Source: Gammaproteobacteria bacterium (GTDB taxonomy: Bacteria; Pseudomonadota; Gammaproteobacteria; Pseudomonadales; IMCC2047). From it: a stretch of 64,000 bases of DNA. The position numbers and the translations under genes are program-made. Positions 31,918 through 39,465 of this stretch are shown here, one piece after another. Below the pieces are notes generated by a model. The model did no database searches and was not told the origin of the DNA. It worked only from the letters and a program-made list of their open reading frames with translations. Location of the stretch: the NCBI GenBank assembly GCA_021773395.1, contig JAJFKB010000003.1, forward strand, positions 62,001 through 126,000. The letters run 5' to 3'. The stretch's first letter is position 1. Each line of letters begins with the position of its first letter.

Positions 31918-32682
31918 CTACCAAGCCAGTGGTACGACTTGACCATTCAACTCTTTTGCAGCATCCGAGCAAATGAACAGCGTCAACTGTGCCAATGGAT
32001 TTTGATCATCCATCGCTTTGTCGCAAGCCATGTCCACCTGCGCCGCAATAGTTCCCGCAGGTGAAGAGATCGTACTCAGGCGCTGCAGTCCTGCACCAAT
32101 CTCTTTGCTAACCCCGGGGCAGATAACATTGCAGGTAATATCAGGGTGGTTCAGCTCTTCAGAAACCGCCTTGGTCAGCCCCAGCAACCCATACTTCGCA
32201 GAACTGAAGGCTACTTTCAAAGGCGATGTCTCAAGCGCCTGAGCCGGAGCTATATTAATAATTCGCCCCCACCCGGCGCCTCTCATTTTCGGTAACACCT
32301 GCTGAATTAAATGGAACGCAGAGGACAGATTGAGCGCCAGACTCTCATCCCAGACCTCCTTTGTATGGTCTATCAGCGGAGCAGGATGATGATGACTGGC
32401 GTTGTTTATTAGAATATCTATTTTGCCCAGCTGCTTTAACGTCCCTGTCACCAACGCCTCGACTCCCTTTACTGTGCTCAAGTCAGCTGCCAGATAACAT
32501 ATCTTCGCATGATGCTCTTTAGCGAGCTGCGCACACTGCTCATTAACCACGTGCAGATCACCCGGCCCGCTCAGCATCAGATTACAGCCACCGGAGGCAA
32601 GCGCCTTTGCCATGGCAAGACCCACACCACTGGTTGCACCTGTGACTAACGCATTTCTTCCCTTAAGTGCTGGATCGTACAC
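31918..32682 (-). CDS. SDR-fold protein related to 3-hydroxybutyrate dehydrogenase, catalytic Ser/Tyr lost
   Basis: A 254-residue short-chain dehydrogenase-fold protein most like 3-hydroxybutyrate dehydrogenases. The cofactor motif VTGATSGVG (13-21) and an NNAS motif (93-96) are present. At the active site the family pattern IASAHG...SAYVAAKHG reads IAPAQA...VAFSSAKYG, so the catalytic Ser is Pro146 and the catalytic Tyr is Phe159, while Lys163 remains. I checked both codons on the minus strand (CCG and TTC). Such a protein should not catalyse standard SDR chemistry. It may bind NAD(H) or act as a regulatory or structural protein, or be decaying, though the frame is intact. Its neighbour yjbQ is 45 bases upstream in the same direction. 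Confidence 0.88.
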   Translation of the reverse strand: MYDPALKGRNALVTGATSGVGLAMAKALASGGCNLMLSGPGDLHVVNEQCAQLAKEHHAKICYLAADLSTVKGVEALVTGTLKQLGKIDILINNASHHHPAPLIDHTKEVWDESLALNLSSAFHLIQQVLPKMRGAGWGRIINIAPAQALETSPLKVAFSSAKYGLLGLTKAVSEELNHPDITCNVICPGVSKEIGAGLQRLSTISSPAGTIAAQVDMACDKAMDDQNPLAQLTLFICSDAAKELNGQVVPLAW

Positions 32683-32727
32683 CGCTTAGCTCCTCACTTA
32701 ACTATTGGTATCAACCGCTTGAGCTGC

Positions 32728-33147
32728 CTATTCGCCCTGTAAAGTGGCCAGAATCCGACGACTTCCACCATGATTTCGATGCTCACCCAGATAGATACCC
32801 TGCCAGGTTCCCAGACAGAGCTGACCGTTACTGACTGGCACACTGACATTCGAGCCCAGCAGAGCGCTTTTGATGTGAGCGGGCATATCATCTGAGCCCT
32901 CCAGAGTATGCCGGTAATAGGGCGCATTTTCGGGAACCATTTGGTTCAGGTGCGCCTCCATATCTGTGCGAACCGTGTAGTCCGCATTCTCGTTGATACT
33001 CAGTGACGCAGAGGTATGCTGGATAAAAAAATGCGCCAACCCGACACGTACCGATTCAAGCTCCGGTAACTGATCGAGCAGTTCCTCCGTGATCAGATGA
33101 AACCCTCTTTTTTTTGGGGCGATGACCAATAGCTTTTGTTGCCACAT
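32728..33147 (-). CDS. yjbQ: YjbQ family protein (UPF0047)
   Basis: A 139-residue protein of the YjbQ/UPF0047 family. Signature segments are FFIQHTSASLSINENAD (about 37-53) and the C-terminal LGTWQGIYLGEHR. E. coli YjbQ has weak thiamine-phosphate synthase activity and its real role is unclear. I take the Met giving MWQQKLL (ATG 33147), which matches the E. coli start MWYQRTL; an in-frame ATG five codons upstream is possible. Confidence 0.93.
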   Translation of the reverse strand: MWQQKLLVIAPKKRGFHLITEELLDQLPELESVRVGLAHFFIQHTSASLSINENADYTVRTDMEAHLNQMVPENAPYYRHTLEGSDDMPAHIKSALLGSNVSVPVSNGQLCLGTWQGIYLGEHRNHGGSRRILATLQGE

Positions 33148-33237
33148 TAACTCTTTACCCATGCTTAACTGGCTAGTAGAGTTTTGATGATATAATGCCT
33201 GTCACCAATAATCATTAAAAGAGAAGTCTGCCGCTTT

Positions 33238-34614
33238 ATGGCCCGCCCCACTGACAAGCCCATTCATCGTATTAAAACCGGTTTTTTTGAACGCCGCATG
33301 GAGTTGGCCAAGGCCGGATTTATCAGCGGCTCCAGAATGTTAACGCATTCAGCTTCGAATCTTTGGGCCACACCGGAACAGCGTGAAGCCAATAACCGAA
33401 AAATGCTCAAAGAGCAGGCGCTTTATCTGGTATCCGAACTGGGCAAGCTCAAGGGAAGTGTGGTTAAGGTAGGCCAGATGATGGCCATGTATGGCGATTA
33501 TTTTTTACCCAAAGAGGTCACGGACGCGCTACACAGTCTGGAGGACAACACCGCAGAACTTGCCTGGCCGGCGATCCAGCGACAACTTCTCTCTGAATTG
33601 GGGCAAGCAAAACTCGACCTGCTGGAGATCGAGGAAAAACCTATCGCAGCGGCTTCTCTCGGTCAGGTTCACCGTGCCCGTCGCATCAAAGATGGTCGGG
33701 AGCTCTGTATTAAAGTGCAATACCCTGGCGTCGCAAAATCAATTGACTCAGACTTTAATGCCATCATTCAGCTACTGACGCTGGCGCAGATGGTCACCTC
33801 CAAACAGGCGTTTGATCAGTGGTTTAAAGAAGCACGGGCGATGATGCACCAGGAGGTCGATTATCTAAAGGAAGCGCATCATACCCAGTTTGCCGCGCAG
33901 ATGCTTGCCGGGGATGAGCGCTATATTGTGCCAGAAGTGTTTAGCGAATTTTCAACCCATTCGGTACTAACCACTAGCTATGAACCGGGCCTGGTAGTCA
34001 GTGATGCGCAGGTGCTAGCCCTGCCTTTATCGAGACGTAATCATTTGGCGAAGGCCTCATTGGATCTTTTTCTAAGCGAAGTGTTTGATTGGGGCGAAAT
34101 GCAAACTGACCCCAACTTTGGCAACTACCGGATACGGCCGGGCGGCCCAAAACAACCCGACCGGCTGGTACTGCTGGATTTTGGTGCCATGAAACGATTT
34201 CCGAAACAGTTCCTTGATCCGTTCCGCAACATGGTCAGTGCCGCACATCAGCAGCAGCGCCAGACCTTTATTGAGTACGCTATTGAGCTGGAGTTTATGC
34301 GTGCGGATCACCCCGAAGAAGTGCTACAGAACTTTGCTGACGTGGCGATGGAGATAATCGAGCCTCTGGCCCAAAACAACGCAAATATTCCGGATTTCGC
34401 CCTGAATGAAAACGGCGAGTACCGCTGGGCTGAAAGCAACCTTCCCCGGCGCGTGGCAAAAAAAGCCTCCCAGGCCTCGCTCTCCAAGTATTTCGCACTA
34501 CCCCCCAAAGAGTTTATGTTTATGAACCGCAAGCTGATTGGTGTATATAGTTTTATTAAAACACTGAGGGCCGAGTTTAATGGGGGTACGATTCTGAGCA
34601 AACACCTGGACTGA
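33238..34614 (+). CDS. ABC1/AarF/UbiB-family atypical kinase
   Basis: A 458-residue atypical kinase of the UbiB/COQ8 superfamily. The family-specific KVGQ motif lies at 77-80, the Ala-rich nucleotide loop AAASLGQ at 137-143 (replacing the normal Gly-rich loop), the ATP-binding Lys in IKVQYPGV near 158-165, and the metal-binding DFG in LLDFGAMKRF. It is not the ubiB of the ubiE-J-B operon by context, so it is probably a second, stand-alone paralogue. Family members affect ubiquinone or lipid homeostasis and bind or hydrolyse ATP. No C-terminal membrane anchor is obvious. Confidence 0.92.
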   Translation: MARPTDKPIHRIKTGFFERRMELAKAGFISGSRMLTHSASNLWATPEQREANNRKMLKEQALYLVSELGKLKGSVVKVGQMMAMYGDYFLPKEVTDALHSLEDNTAELAWPAIQRQLLSELGQAKLDLLEIEEKPIAAASLGQVHRARRIKDGRELCIKVQYPGVAKSIDSDFNAIIQLLTLAQMVTSKQAFDQWFKEARAMMHQEVDYLKEAHHTQFAAQMLAGDERYIVPEVFSEFSTHSVLTTSYEPGLVVSDAQVLALPLSRRNHLAKASLDLFLSEVFDWGEMQTDPNFGNYRIRPGGPKQPDRLVLLDFGAMKRFPKQFLDPFRNMVSAAHQQQRQTFIEYAIELEFMRADHPEEVLQNFADVAMEIIEPLAQNNANIPDFALNENGEYRWAESNLPRRVAKKASQASLSKYFALPPKEFMFMNRKLIGVYSFIKTLRAEFNGGTILSKHLD

Positions 34615-34783
34615 CTCAAGCGGGGTGTTCATAAACAACTTCGCATAAATTGTTTAGCTTATATCAGGGGATATGTGATAGTGGGAGTAGTCCAACATAT
34701 GTTTTGTTCGCTTACGCAATTTATTTATTATTTCGAAAGCATGCATTATTACCGACCAACAGTTAACAAGAAAGTACACACTA

Positions 34784-35053
34784 ATGAATATAAATTACGA
34801 AGTTCGAAAACATCTCATTGGTTTTTTAAACAGGGTATTGGATCAAAGCTATACCAGAAATGAATGGGAAAATTTCTCATTTAGTATTTATCAAATTGAT
34901 GTGCTAGAGAAGATTAGAAGGGAGGTTATTAATACCATATCTAAAAATTTGGAGCCTAATGGTTTTAAAATGAAAACAATGAGTAAAGAAACTAGAGATT
35001 CAATTCAAGCAATAATAAATGAACTTGATAGAATCAGCATTCAGCCAGCTTAG
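34784..35053 (+). CDS. small AT-rich hypothetical protein
   Basis: An 89-codon frame rich in Ile, Asn and Lys and clearly more AT-rich than the flanking genes, which hints at foreign origin. It would encode a helical, charged, cytoplasmic protein (MNINYEVRKHLIGF...). The ribosome site (AAGAAAG) is weak. I recognise no family. It opens the accessory region right of the UbiB-like gene. It could be a real orphan gene or chance in AT-rich DNA. Confidence 0.45.
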   Translation: MNINYEVRKHLIGFLNRVLDQSYTRNEWENFSFSIYQIDVLEKIRREVINTISKNLEPNGFKMKTMSKETRDSIQAIINELDRISIQPA

Positions 35054-35166
35054 ACAGCCCGCCAGCAGGCTGACTTGACCCTTAAAAGCTTTGCTTTTTT
35101 CAGCCGGGCGCCAACTGTATTTAGTCTAAAACGGAAATTTAATGTCAAACAAGAGAAACGCTTTTC

Positions 35167-35376
35167 ATGGCAAATAAAGAATTTGTTCGTCAGCGAATTC
35201 GTATTTATGCTGACAAAGATTTTGACCCGGCTGTTGATGCACAGGTGGAGGAGGTTTTACGTTCTAATTTCAACATCCACTTGCCGCAAAGAACATCGAT
35301 GAATGAATCTCTAGCGTCAGCGACAAGCGATCATGAAATTATTGGCCTTATATTACAATATCGTAAAATAGACTAA
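35167..35376 (+). CDS. small conserved-looking hypothetical protein
   Basis: A 69-residue charged protein, MANKEFVRQRIRIYADKDF..., ending in SATSDHEIIGLILQYRKID. Codon use looks protein-like, with balanced acidic and basic residues and a predicted helix-strand mix. No membrane segment or signal peptide is seen. I cannot name a family. It lies just before a stretch of gene fragments and a palindromic repeat, so it may be cargo of a mobile or recombining region. Confidence 0.6.
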   Translation: MANKEFVRQRIRIYADKDFDPAVDAQVEEVLRSNFNIHLPQRTSMNESLASATSDHEIIGLILQYRKID

Positions 35377-35508
35377 TAATTATGATACATAGAGCTATCC
35401 AGCGCAGCCATGAACGCACTTCCGGCTGGACCCATCACTTCGCGCCTCGCCCATGCAGCGTGCGTTATGATTGCTCAAGGTTTAGCCGTAAGATTATGAC
35501 GTAACAAA

Positions 35509-35720
35509 ATGACTGATGACTCAAACAATGCGTTGCAACGTGGCCTTGAAAATATTCATGATCTTTTTTAAGCTTTATCCGGACGCAGACAACTACCAGC
35601 TGGTTTCTTCTAGTGGCTACACTTGCGGCCTTGTGGTCGGCTAACTCAGACTATGCTTCTATTTACCAGAATCTGACGCATGCTTCGATTGGCATTTTTC
35701 TGGGTGATATTAAGCTGAAG
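35509..35720 (+). pseudogene. N-terminal fragment of an NhaA-type Na+/H+ antiporter, frameshifted
   Basis: From ATG 35509 the frame reads MTDDSNNALQRGLENIHDLF, then TAA at 35569-35571. Shifting by -1 at the run of six T's (35564-35569) continues as LSFIRTQTTTSWFLLVATLA, then ALWSANSDYASIY and finally GIFLGDIKLK with TAA at 35721. This matches the NhaA start: F-x-R-x-x-T, first membrane helix, ANS-x-x-A-x-x-Y and G-D-x-x-L. The rest of the roughly 400-residue transporter is missing and the homology stops where the palindromic repeat begins. It is a dead fragment with a homopolymer frameshift. Confidence 0.7.
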
Positions 35721-35799
35721 TAAATAATGGAAGCTCACAAATTGGTGAGGCCCCTACAGGACGGTAACAGCAATTTCATTTGTGGGTGTTCAATATCAA
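35719..35799. repeat. palindromic repeat, copy A
   Basis: An 81-base copy of a dispersed repeat (others at 41037-41113 and 43917-43985). It runs from GTAAATAATGGA to CAATATCAA. The ends are imperfect inverted repeats: GGAAGCTCACAAAT (35729-35742) against ATTTGTGGGTGTTC (35778-35791). It lies exactly between the nhaA fragment and the metY fragment. Confidence 0.8.
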
Positions 35800-35800
35800 T

Positions 35801-35960
35801 TCCTCCAGCGTCAAAACCTCCCTCAATACCGAAACTTAGAATGCCAGAAGGTTTCCCGCACAGGTAAGTTTGCGCCAGTTGGCAGTTAGCTTCTATTGCA
35901 TAAATGGGTTGCCTGCTTAATTGGTGACTGGTAACCTGCTGATTGATATACGCTGGCGCG
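35801..35960 (-). pseudogene. internal fragment of an O-acetylhomoserine sulfhydrylase (MetY) gene
   Basis: On the minus strand the translation RQPIYAIEANCQLAQTYLCG continues as KPSGILSFGIEGGFDAGG. This aligns with the conserved MetY stretch Y-A-G-L-E-S...A-Q-K-Y-L...G-A-I-L-(T/S)-F-G-I-K-G-G-x-x-A-G. Only about 50 codons of a roughly 430-codon gene remain. Homology ends at about 35801, where repeat A starts, and fades near 35960. The pyridoxal-phosphate lysine region and both ends of the gene are absent. Confidence 0.6.
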
Positions 35961-36015
35961 AGATTTGTTAATTCTATGTAGGTTGAGGCTATACTTTCCC
36001 TATAGGGGGTCACTT

Positions 36016-37161
36016 GTGGTTGCTCAGCAATCTAGCATTGATTCACTAATCGATACTCTATACGAGTCACTGGTCGATGGGGATCAGTTTGTTAGATTTC
36101 TTGATGGCGTGGCTACAAGCACTAACAGCATTGGCGGTTATGTTGAAACGACTCTGCATGAGCCTTCACCCCGGGTGGCGGGTTTTGTTGGTATTACCGA
36201 AAGTGCTCGGCCTAACGCAGAACTGTATGCGGAGTCGGCGGTGCTCGATAACCCCTATATTCCACACCTCATTTCGATACTCAGCGCGGGCAGTGCAGTT
36301 TATGCAAACGACATAATCCCGCACAAAGAGATTCGCAAAACAAAATATTACGCTGATTGGCTCAGTCTTTGGGGAATTGAAGAATTAGCGGGTGTATGTA
36401 TACAACATGACCACTCCGCCACAACATTAGCTCATTTTGCTTGTAACAGGAGAAATTCTTACTCAGAGCGTGAGCGGGCAATTTTTTCCCAGATTGCTCC
36501 ACACATGGTGCGCTACTGGAAAGTAAAACAACACCTTGGCGCCGCAGAAATACACTCTGCGGTGCTTTGGGAGATGCTCAATGCGCATCGTCACGGTATT
36601 GTTCTCCTAAACTTTCGGGGTGCCCCGATTTTCGTTAACAATGCAGCCAAACGCATTATTGAAAGTAACGATGGCATTGATCTGAAATGCTGCGGGTTTC
36701 ATATCCACTCAAAGCACGCAGATGAAAAGCTAAGCCATATCATTCAAACGATGGTAAATGCAGGTGCCCTGGCATCCGCGATGCCGCTCCCGGAACCGGT
36801 TATTGTGCAAAGGCTCTCGGGCGCTCGCCCCTACCAGATTCTGCTGTCTCCCATAGGTGCGACAGCGGACGCAATGATATCGACAACTCCCACCATGGTA
36901 GCATTCATATTTGATCCGGAAGATCCACTGGCACTGTCCGTAGAACAGTTAGCATCACTATACGGCATGACACAAACCGAAGCTCGACTGGCGCTCTACA
37001 TTGCCCAAGGGATGTCGATAGATGAGTGCGCAATAAAATTGGGGCACCAAGTGTCCACATCCAGAAACCTGCTCAAGCGAGTATTTGCCAAAACAGGCAC
37101 TCATCGCCAGCATGAACTTGCCGTTCTGTTAATACGCTCTGCTATTCCCCTGAAGCGCTAA
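36016..37161 (+). CDS. LuxR-type transcriptional regulator
   Basis: A 381-residue regulator. The C-terminal 65 residues form a LuxR/GerE helix-turn-helix (YGMTQTEARLALYIAQGMSI...STSRNLLKRVFAKTGTHRQHELAVLL). The N-terminal 300 residues resemble PAS/GAF-like sensory parts, with NFRGAPIFVNNAAKRI near residue 205 being PAS-like. The frame opens at a TTG at 35965, but GTG 36016 has AGGGGG seven bases upstream and is the better start. A -10-like TATACT lies at 35990-35995. The stretch 37162-37352 holds no gene. It precedes the PEP-CTERM genes, which may be its targets; this is inference. Confidence 0.85.
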   Translation: MVAQQSSIDSLIDTLYESLVDGDQFVRFLDGVATSTNSIGGYVETTLHEPSPRVAGFVGITESARPNAELYAESAVLDNPYIPHLISILSAGSAVYANDIIPHKEIRKTKYYADWLSLWGIEELAGVCIQHDHSATTLAHFACNRRNSYSERERAIFSQIAPHMVRYWKVKQHLGAAEIHSAVLWEMLNAHRHGIVLLNFRGAPIFVNNAAKRIIESNDGIDLKCCGFHIHSKHADEKLSHIIQTMVNAGALASAMPLPEPVIVQRLSGARPYQILLSPIGATADAMISTTPTMVAFIFDPEDPLALSVEQLASLYGMTQTEARLALYIAQGMSIDECAIKLGHQVSTSRNLLKRVFAKTGTHRQHELAVLLIRSAIPLKR

Positions 37162-37352
37162 ACTTAGAAAACCTCCACCGATATTTCTTTTACTTTGTGT
37201 CCCATATGGGACATGACGCATAACCTTGGTGAGCCGTAGTATTAGTTTTGCCAGAATCCAGATCATAATGATTGCAACAGGTTTGATTATCTATGATTGT
37301 GCGCAAGAAGCAGAATTCATGCTACTGCAGCCAAGTTAACCGGACACTAGTG

Positions 37353-37423
37353 AAAGGCGCTATGGTTTCATCGTACCTAACCTAACCGAATCGAACCCAT
37401 ACAATAAATGGCTAGTTTTGTAA
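37353..37423 (+). pseudogene. fossil 3' end of a third PEP-CTERM repeat gene
   Basis: AAAGGCGCTATGGTTTCAT at 37353-37371 is identical to 38705-38723, which encodes the tail of the intact PEP-CTERM gene. In that frame the fossil reads RRYGFIVPNLTESNPYNKW and ends at TAA 37421, against RRYGFIVPNQISAIH in the intact gene. CCATACA also recurs a little further on. Everything upstream of the tail has been lost. It indicates that the tandem family once had at least three members. Confidence 0.65.
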
Positions 37424-37437
37424 ATAGGAGTGTGTTT

Positions 37438-38754
37438 ATGAAAACCACACAACCCACAGTTCATCCATTGTCGCTTGGCCTGCTAATGATGGTCATGGGC
37501 ATCATGAGTCCGGCGCATGCCAATAACTACACCCTTGAACAGACCCTCGCCAACCCGACACCAGAAAATTTTGATTATTTTGGCAGCTCAGTGGCGGTAG
37601 GTGGCACCACAGCGGTGGTAGGGGCTATTTATGATGACACCACTGGCTCGAACTCCGGCAGCGCCTATGTGTTTGATACCACCACCGGCAATTTGATTAC
37701 TACCCTTGCTAACCCGACGCTAGGGACTTCCGATTATTTTGGCTACTCGGTGGCGGTGGATGACACCATAGCGGTGGTAGGGGCTCATGGGGATGACACC
37801 ACCGGCTCGTATTCTGGCAGCGCCTACGTATTTGATACCATCACCGGCAACTTGCTTTTCACCCTCGCCAACCCGACGCCAGGGGCTTCCGATCATTTTG
37901 GCTACTCGGTGGCGGTGGATGGCACCACAGCGGTGGTAGGGGCTCGTGCAGATGACACCACTGGCTCGAACTCCGGCAGCGCCTATGTGTTTGATACCAC
38001 CACCGGCAACTTGCTTTTCACCCTCGCCAACCCGACACCGGGAGTTAACGATTATTTTGGCTACTCGGTGGCGGTGGATGGCACCACAGCGGTGGTAGGG
38101 GCTTATGGGGATGAAACCACTGGCTCGGATTCCGGCAGCGCCTATGTGTTTGATACCACCACCGGCAACTTGCTTTTCACCCTCGCCAACCCGACGCCAG
38201 GTAGTTACGATTATTTTGGCGACTCGGTAGCGGTGGATGGCACCATAGCGGTGGTAGGGGCTCGTGCAGATGACACCACTGGCTCGAACTCCGGCAGCGC
38301 CTATGTGTTTGATACCACCACCGGCAACTTGCTTTTCACCCTCGCCAACCCGACGCCAGGTAGTTTCGATTATTTTGGCGACTCGGTGGCGGTGGATGGC
38401 ACCACAGCGGTGGTAGGGGCTTATGAGGATGAAACCACTGGCTCGAACTCCGGCAGCGCCTATGTGTTTGATACCACCACCGGCAACTTGATTGCTACGC
38501 TCGCTAACCCAACGCCGGGATATGGCGATATTTTTGGAAGTTCCGTTTCTGTCTCGGGCCAGACCGTACTGGTCAGCGCAAGATACGATGATCCGAACGG
38601 CATTACCGATGCTGGTAGTGCTTATGTTTTTCAGAACGCCCAATCTGTGCCGGAACCCGGTTCATGGTTATTAGTGGCCCTGGGGTTAGGTCTGCTAGTC
38701 TGGCAAAGGCGCTATGGTTTCATAGTGCCTAACCAAATCTCAGCCATACATTGA
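37438..38754 (+). CDS. PEP-CTERM-anchored FG-GAP-like repeat protein
   Basis: A 438-residue secreted protein. It has a signal peptide (MKTTQPTVHP...MSPAHA), seven repeats of 53 residues each with a DYFG-SVAV-GTTAVVGA-D-TTGSNSGSAYVF-TTTGNL pattern (integrin/FG-GAP-like beta-propeller blades), then the sorting signal VPEPGS, a hydrophobic helix and an RR pair. Such proteins are processed by an exosortase and linked to the envelope or exopolysaccharide; no exosortase is in this window. I use ATG 37438, with AGGAG upstream, rather than the earlier in-frame codon. Seven blades fit one closed propeller. The following gene is a short paralogue. Confidence 0.88.
   Translation: MKTTQPTVHPLSLGLLMMVMGIMSPAHANNYTLEQTLANPTPENFDYFGSSVAVGGTTAVVGAIYDDTTGSNSGSAYVFDTTTGNLITTLANPTLGTSDYFGYSVAVDDTIAVVGAHGDDTTGSYSGSAYVFDTITGNLLFTLANPTPGASDHFGYSVAVDGTTAVVGARADDTTGSNSGSAYVFDTTTGNLLFTLANPTPGVNDYFGYSVAVDGTTAVVGAYGDETTGSDSGSAYVFDTTTGNLLFTLANPTPGSYDYFGDSVAVDGTIAVVGARADDTTGSNSGSAYVFDTTTGNLLFTLANPTPGSFDYFGDSVAVDGTTAVVGAYEDETTGSNSGSAYVFDTTTGNLIATLANPTPGYGDIFGSSVSVSGQTVLVSARYDDPNGITDAGSAYVFQNAQSVPEPGSWLLVALGLGLLVWQRRYGFIVPNQISAIH
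37544..38656 (+). repeat. tandem array of seven 159-bp coding repeats
   Basis: Units begin at 37544, 37703, 37862, 38021, 38180, 38339 and 38498, each at CCCTCGCCAACCCGAC or a close variant. The period is exactly 159 bases (53 codons). Central units are nearly identical and the last is diverged. The near identity suggests recent expansion by unequal recombination. Confidence 0.92.
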
Positions 38755-38794
38755 AAACCCATTAGATGGCTGCTCAGTAACAAGGAGAGTGTTT

Positions 38795-39409
38795 ATGAAT
38801 ACTACCCAACCCACAGTTCATCCATTGTCGCTTGGCCTGCTAATGATGGTCATGGGCATCATGAGTCCGGCGCATGCCAATAACTACACCCTTGAACAGA
38901 CCCTCGCCAACCCGACACCAGAAAATTCTGATTATTTTGGCAGCTCAGTGGCGGTAGGTGGCACCACAGCGGTGGTAGGGGCCGGTGGGGATGGCTCGAG
39001 CTCCGGCAGCGCCTATGTGTTTGATACCACCACCGGCAACTTGATTGCTACGCTCGCTAACCCAACGCCGGGATATAGCGATAATTTTGGAAATTCCGTT
39101 TCTGTCTCGGGCCAGACCGTACTGGTCGGCGCAAGATACGATGATCCGAACGGCATTACCAATGCTGGCAGTGCTTATGTTTTTCAGAACGCCCAATCTG
39201 TGCCGGAACCCGGTTCATTGGCATTGCTATGTATTGGGTTATTATTTCTACTTTGGCAAAACAAAACGGGGTTAAAACTAACGTTAGCCAGTAAGTTTTC
39301 TAAAATTAATGACGTAAATCGTGAGGATATTGGACCAGAATTTCCTTTAAGGATACAGTGTCTCAATTACATCTTTATAAAAGAATGGTTTGGCAAGATA
39401 TTAGTTTGA
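38795..39409 (+). CDS. short PEP-CTERM repeat paralogue with abnormal C-terminal extension
   Basis: A 204-residue paralogue of the upstream gene. The signal peptide and first repeat are nearly identical at DNA level, but it has only two repeat units (starting 38901 and 39051, the first 9 bases shorter). The sorting signal VPEPGS and a hydrophobic helix follow, and then about 45 further residues (from NKTGLK to the end) where PEP-CTERM proteins normally stop after a basic patch. Start ATG 38795 has AAGGAG upstream. The extra tail may disturb exosortase recognition or reflect loss of the original stop. Confidence 0.8.
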   Translation: MNTTQPTVHPLSLGLLMMVMGIMSPAHANNYTLEQTLANPTPENSDYFGSSVAVGGTTAVVGAGGDGSSSGSAYVFDTTTGNLIATLANPTPGYSDNFGNSVSVSGQTVLVGARYDDPNGITNAGSAYVFQNAQSVPEPGSLALLCIGLLFLLWQNKTGLKLTLASKFSKINDVNREDIGPEFPLRIQCLNYIFIKEWFGKILV

Positions 39410-39465
39410 TGGCGAGTTATACTCCCTTCAGAAAAATTATAAAAAGCACTGTGGGCTAATTGACA

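Noticed and set aside
37370-37400. GGGTTCGATTC on the minus strand, resembling a tRNA T-loop
   Set aside because: The flanking bases do not pair into a T-stem and no acceptor or anticodon arm is found.
37720-38643. Long minus-strand frame across the PEP-CTERM gene
   Set aside because: It is the shadow of the 159-bp coding repeat; periodic codons keep the antisense frame open. The plus-strand gene has signal peptide, sorting signal and ribosome site.
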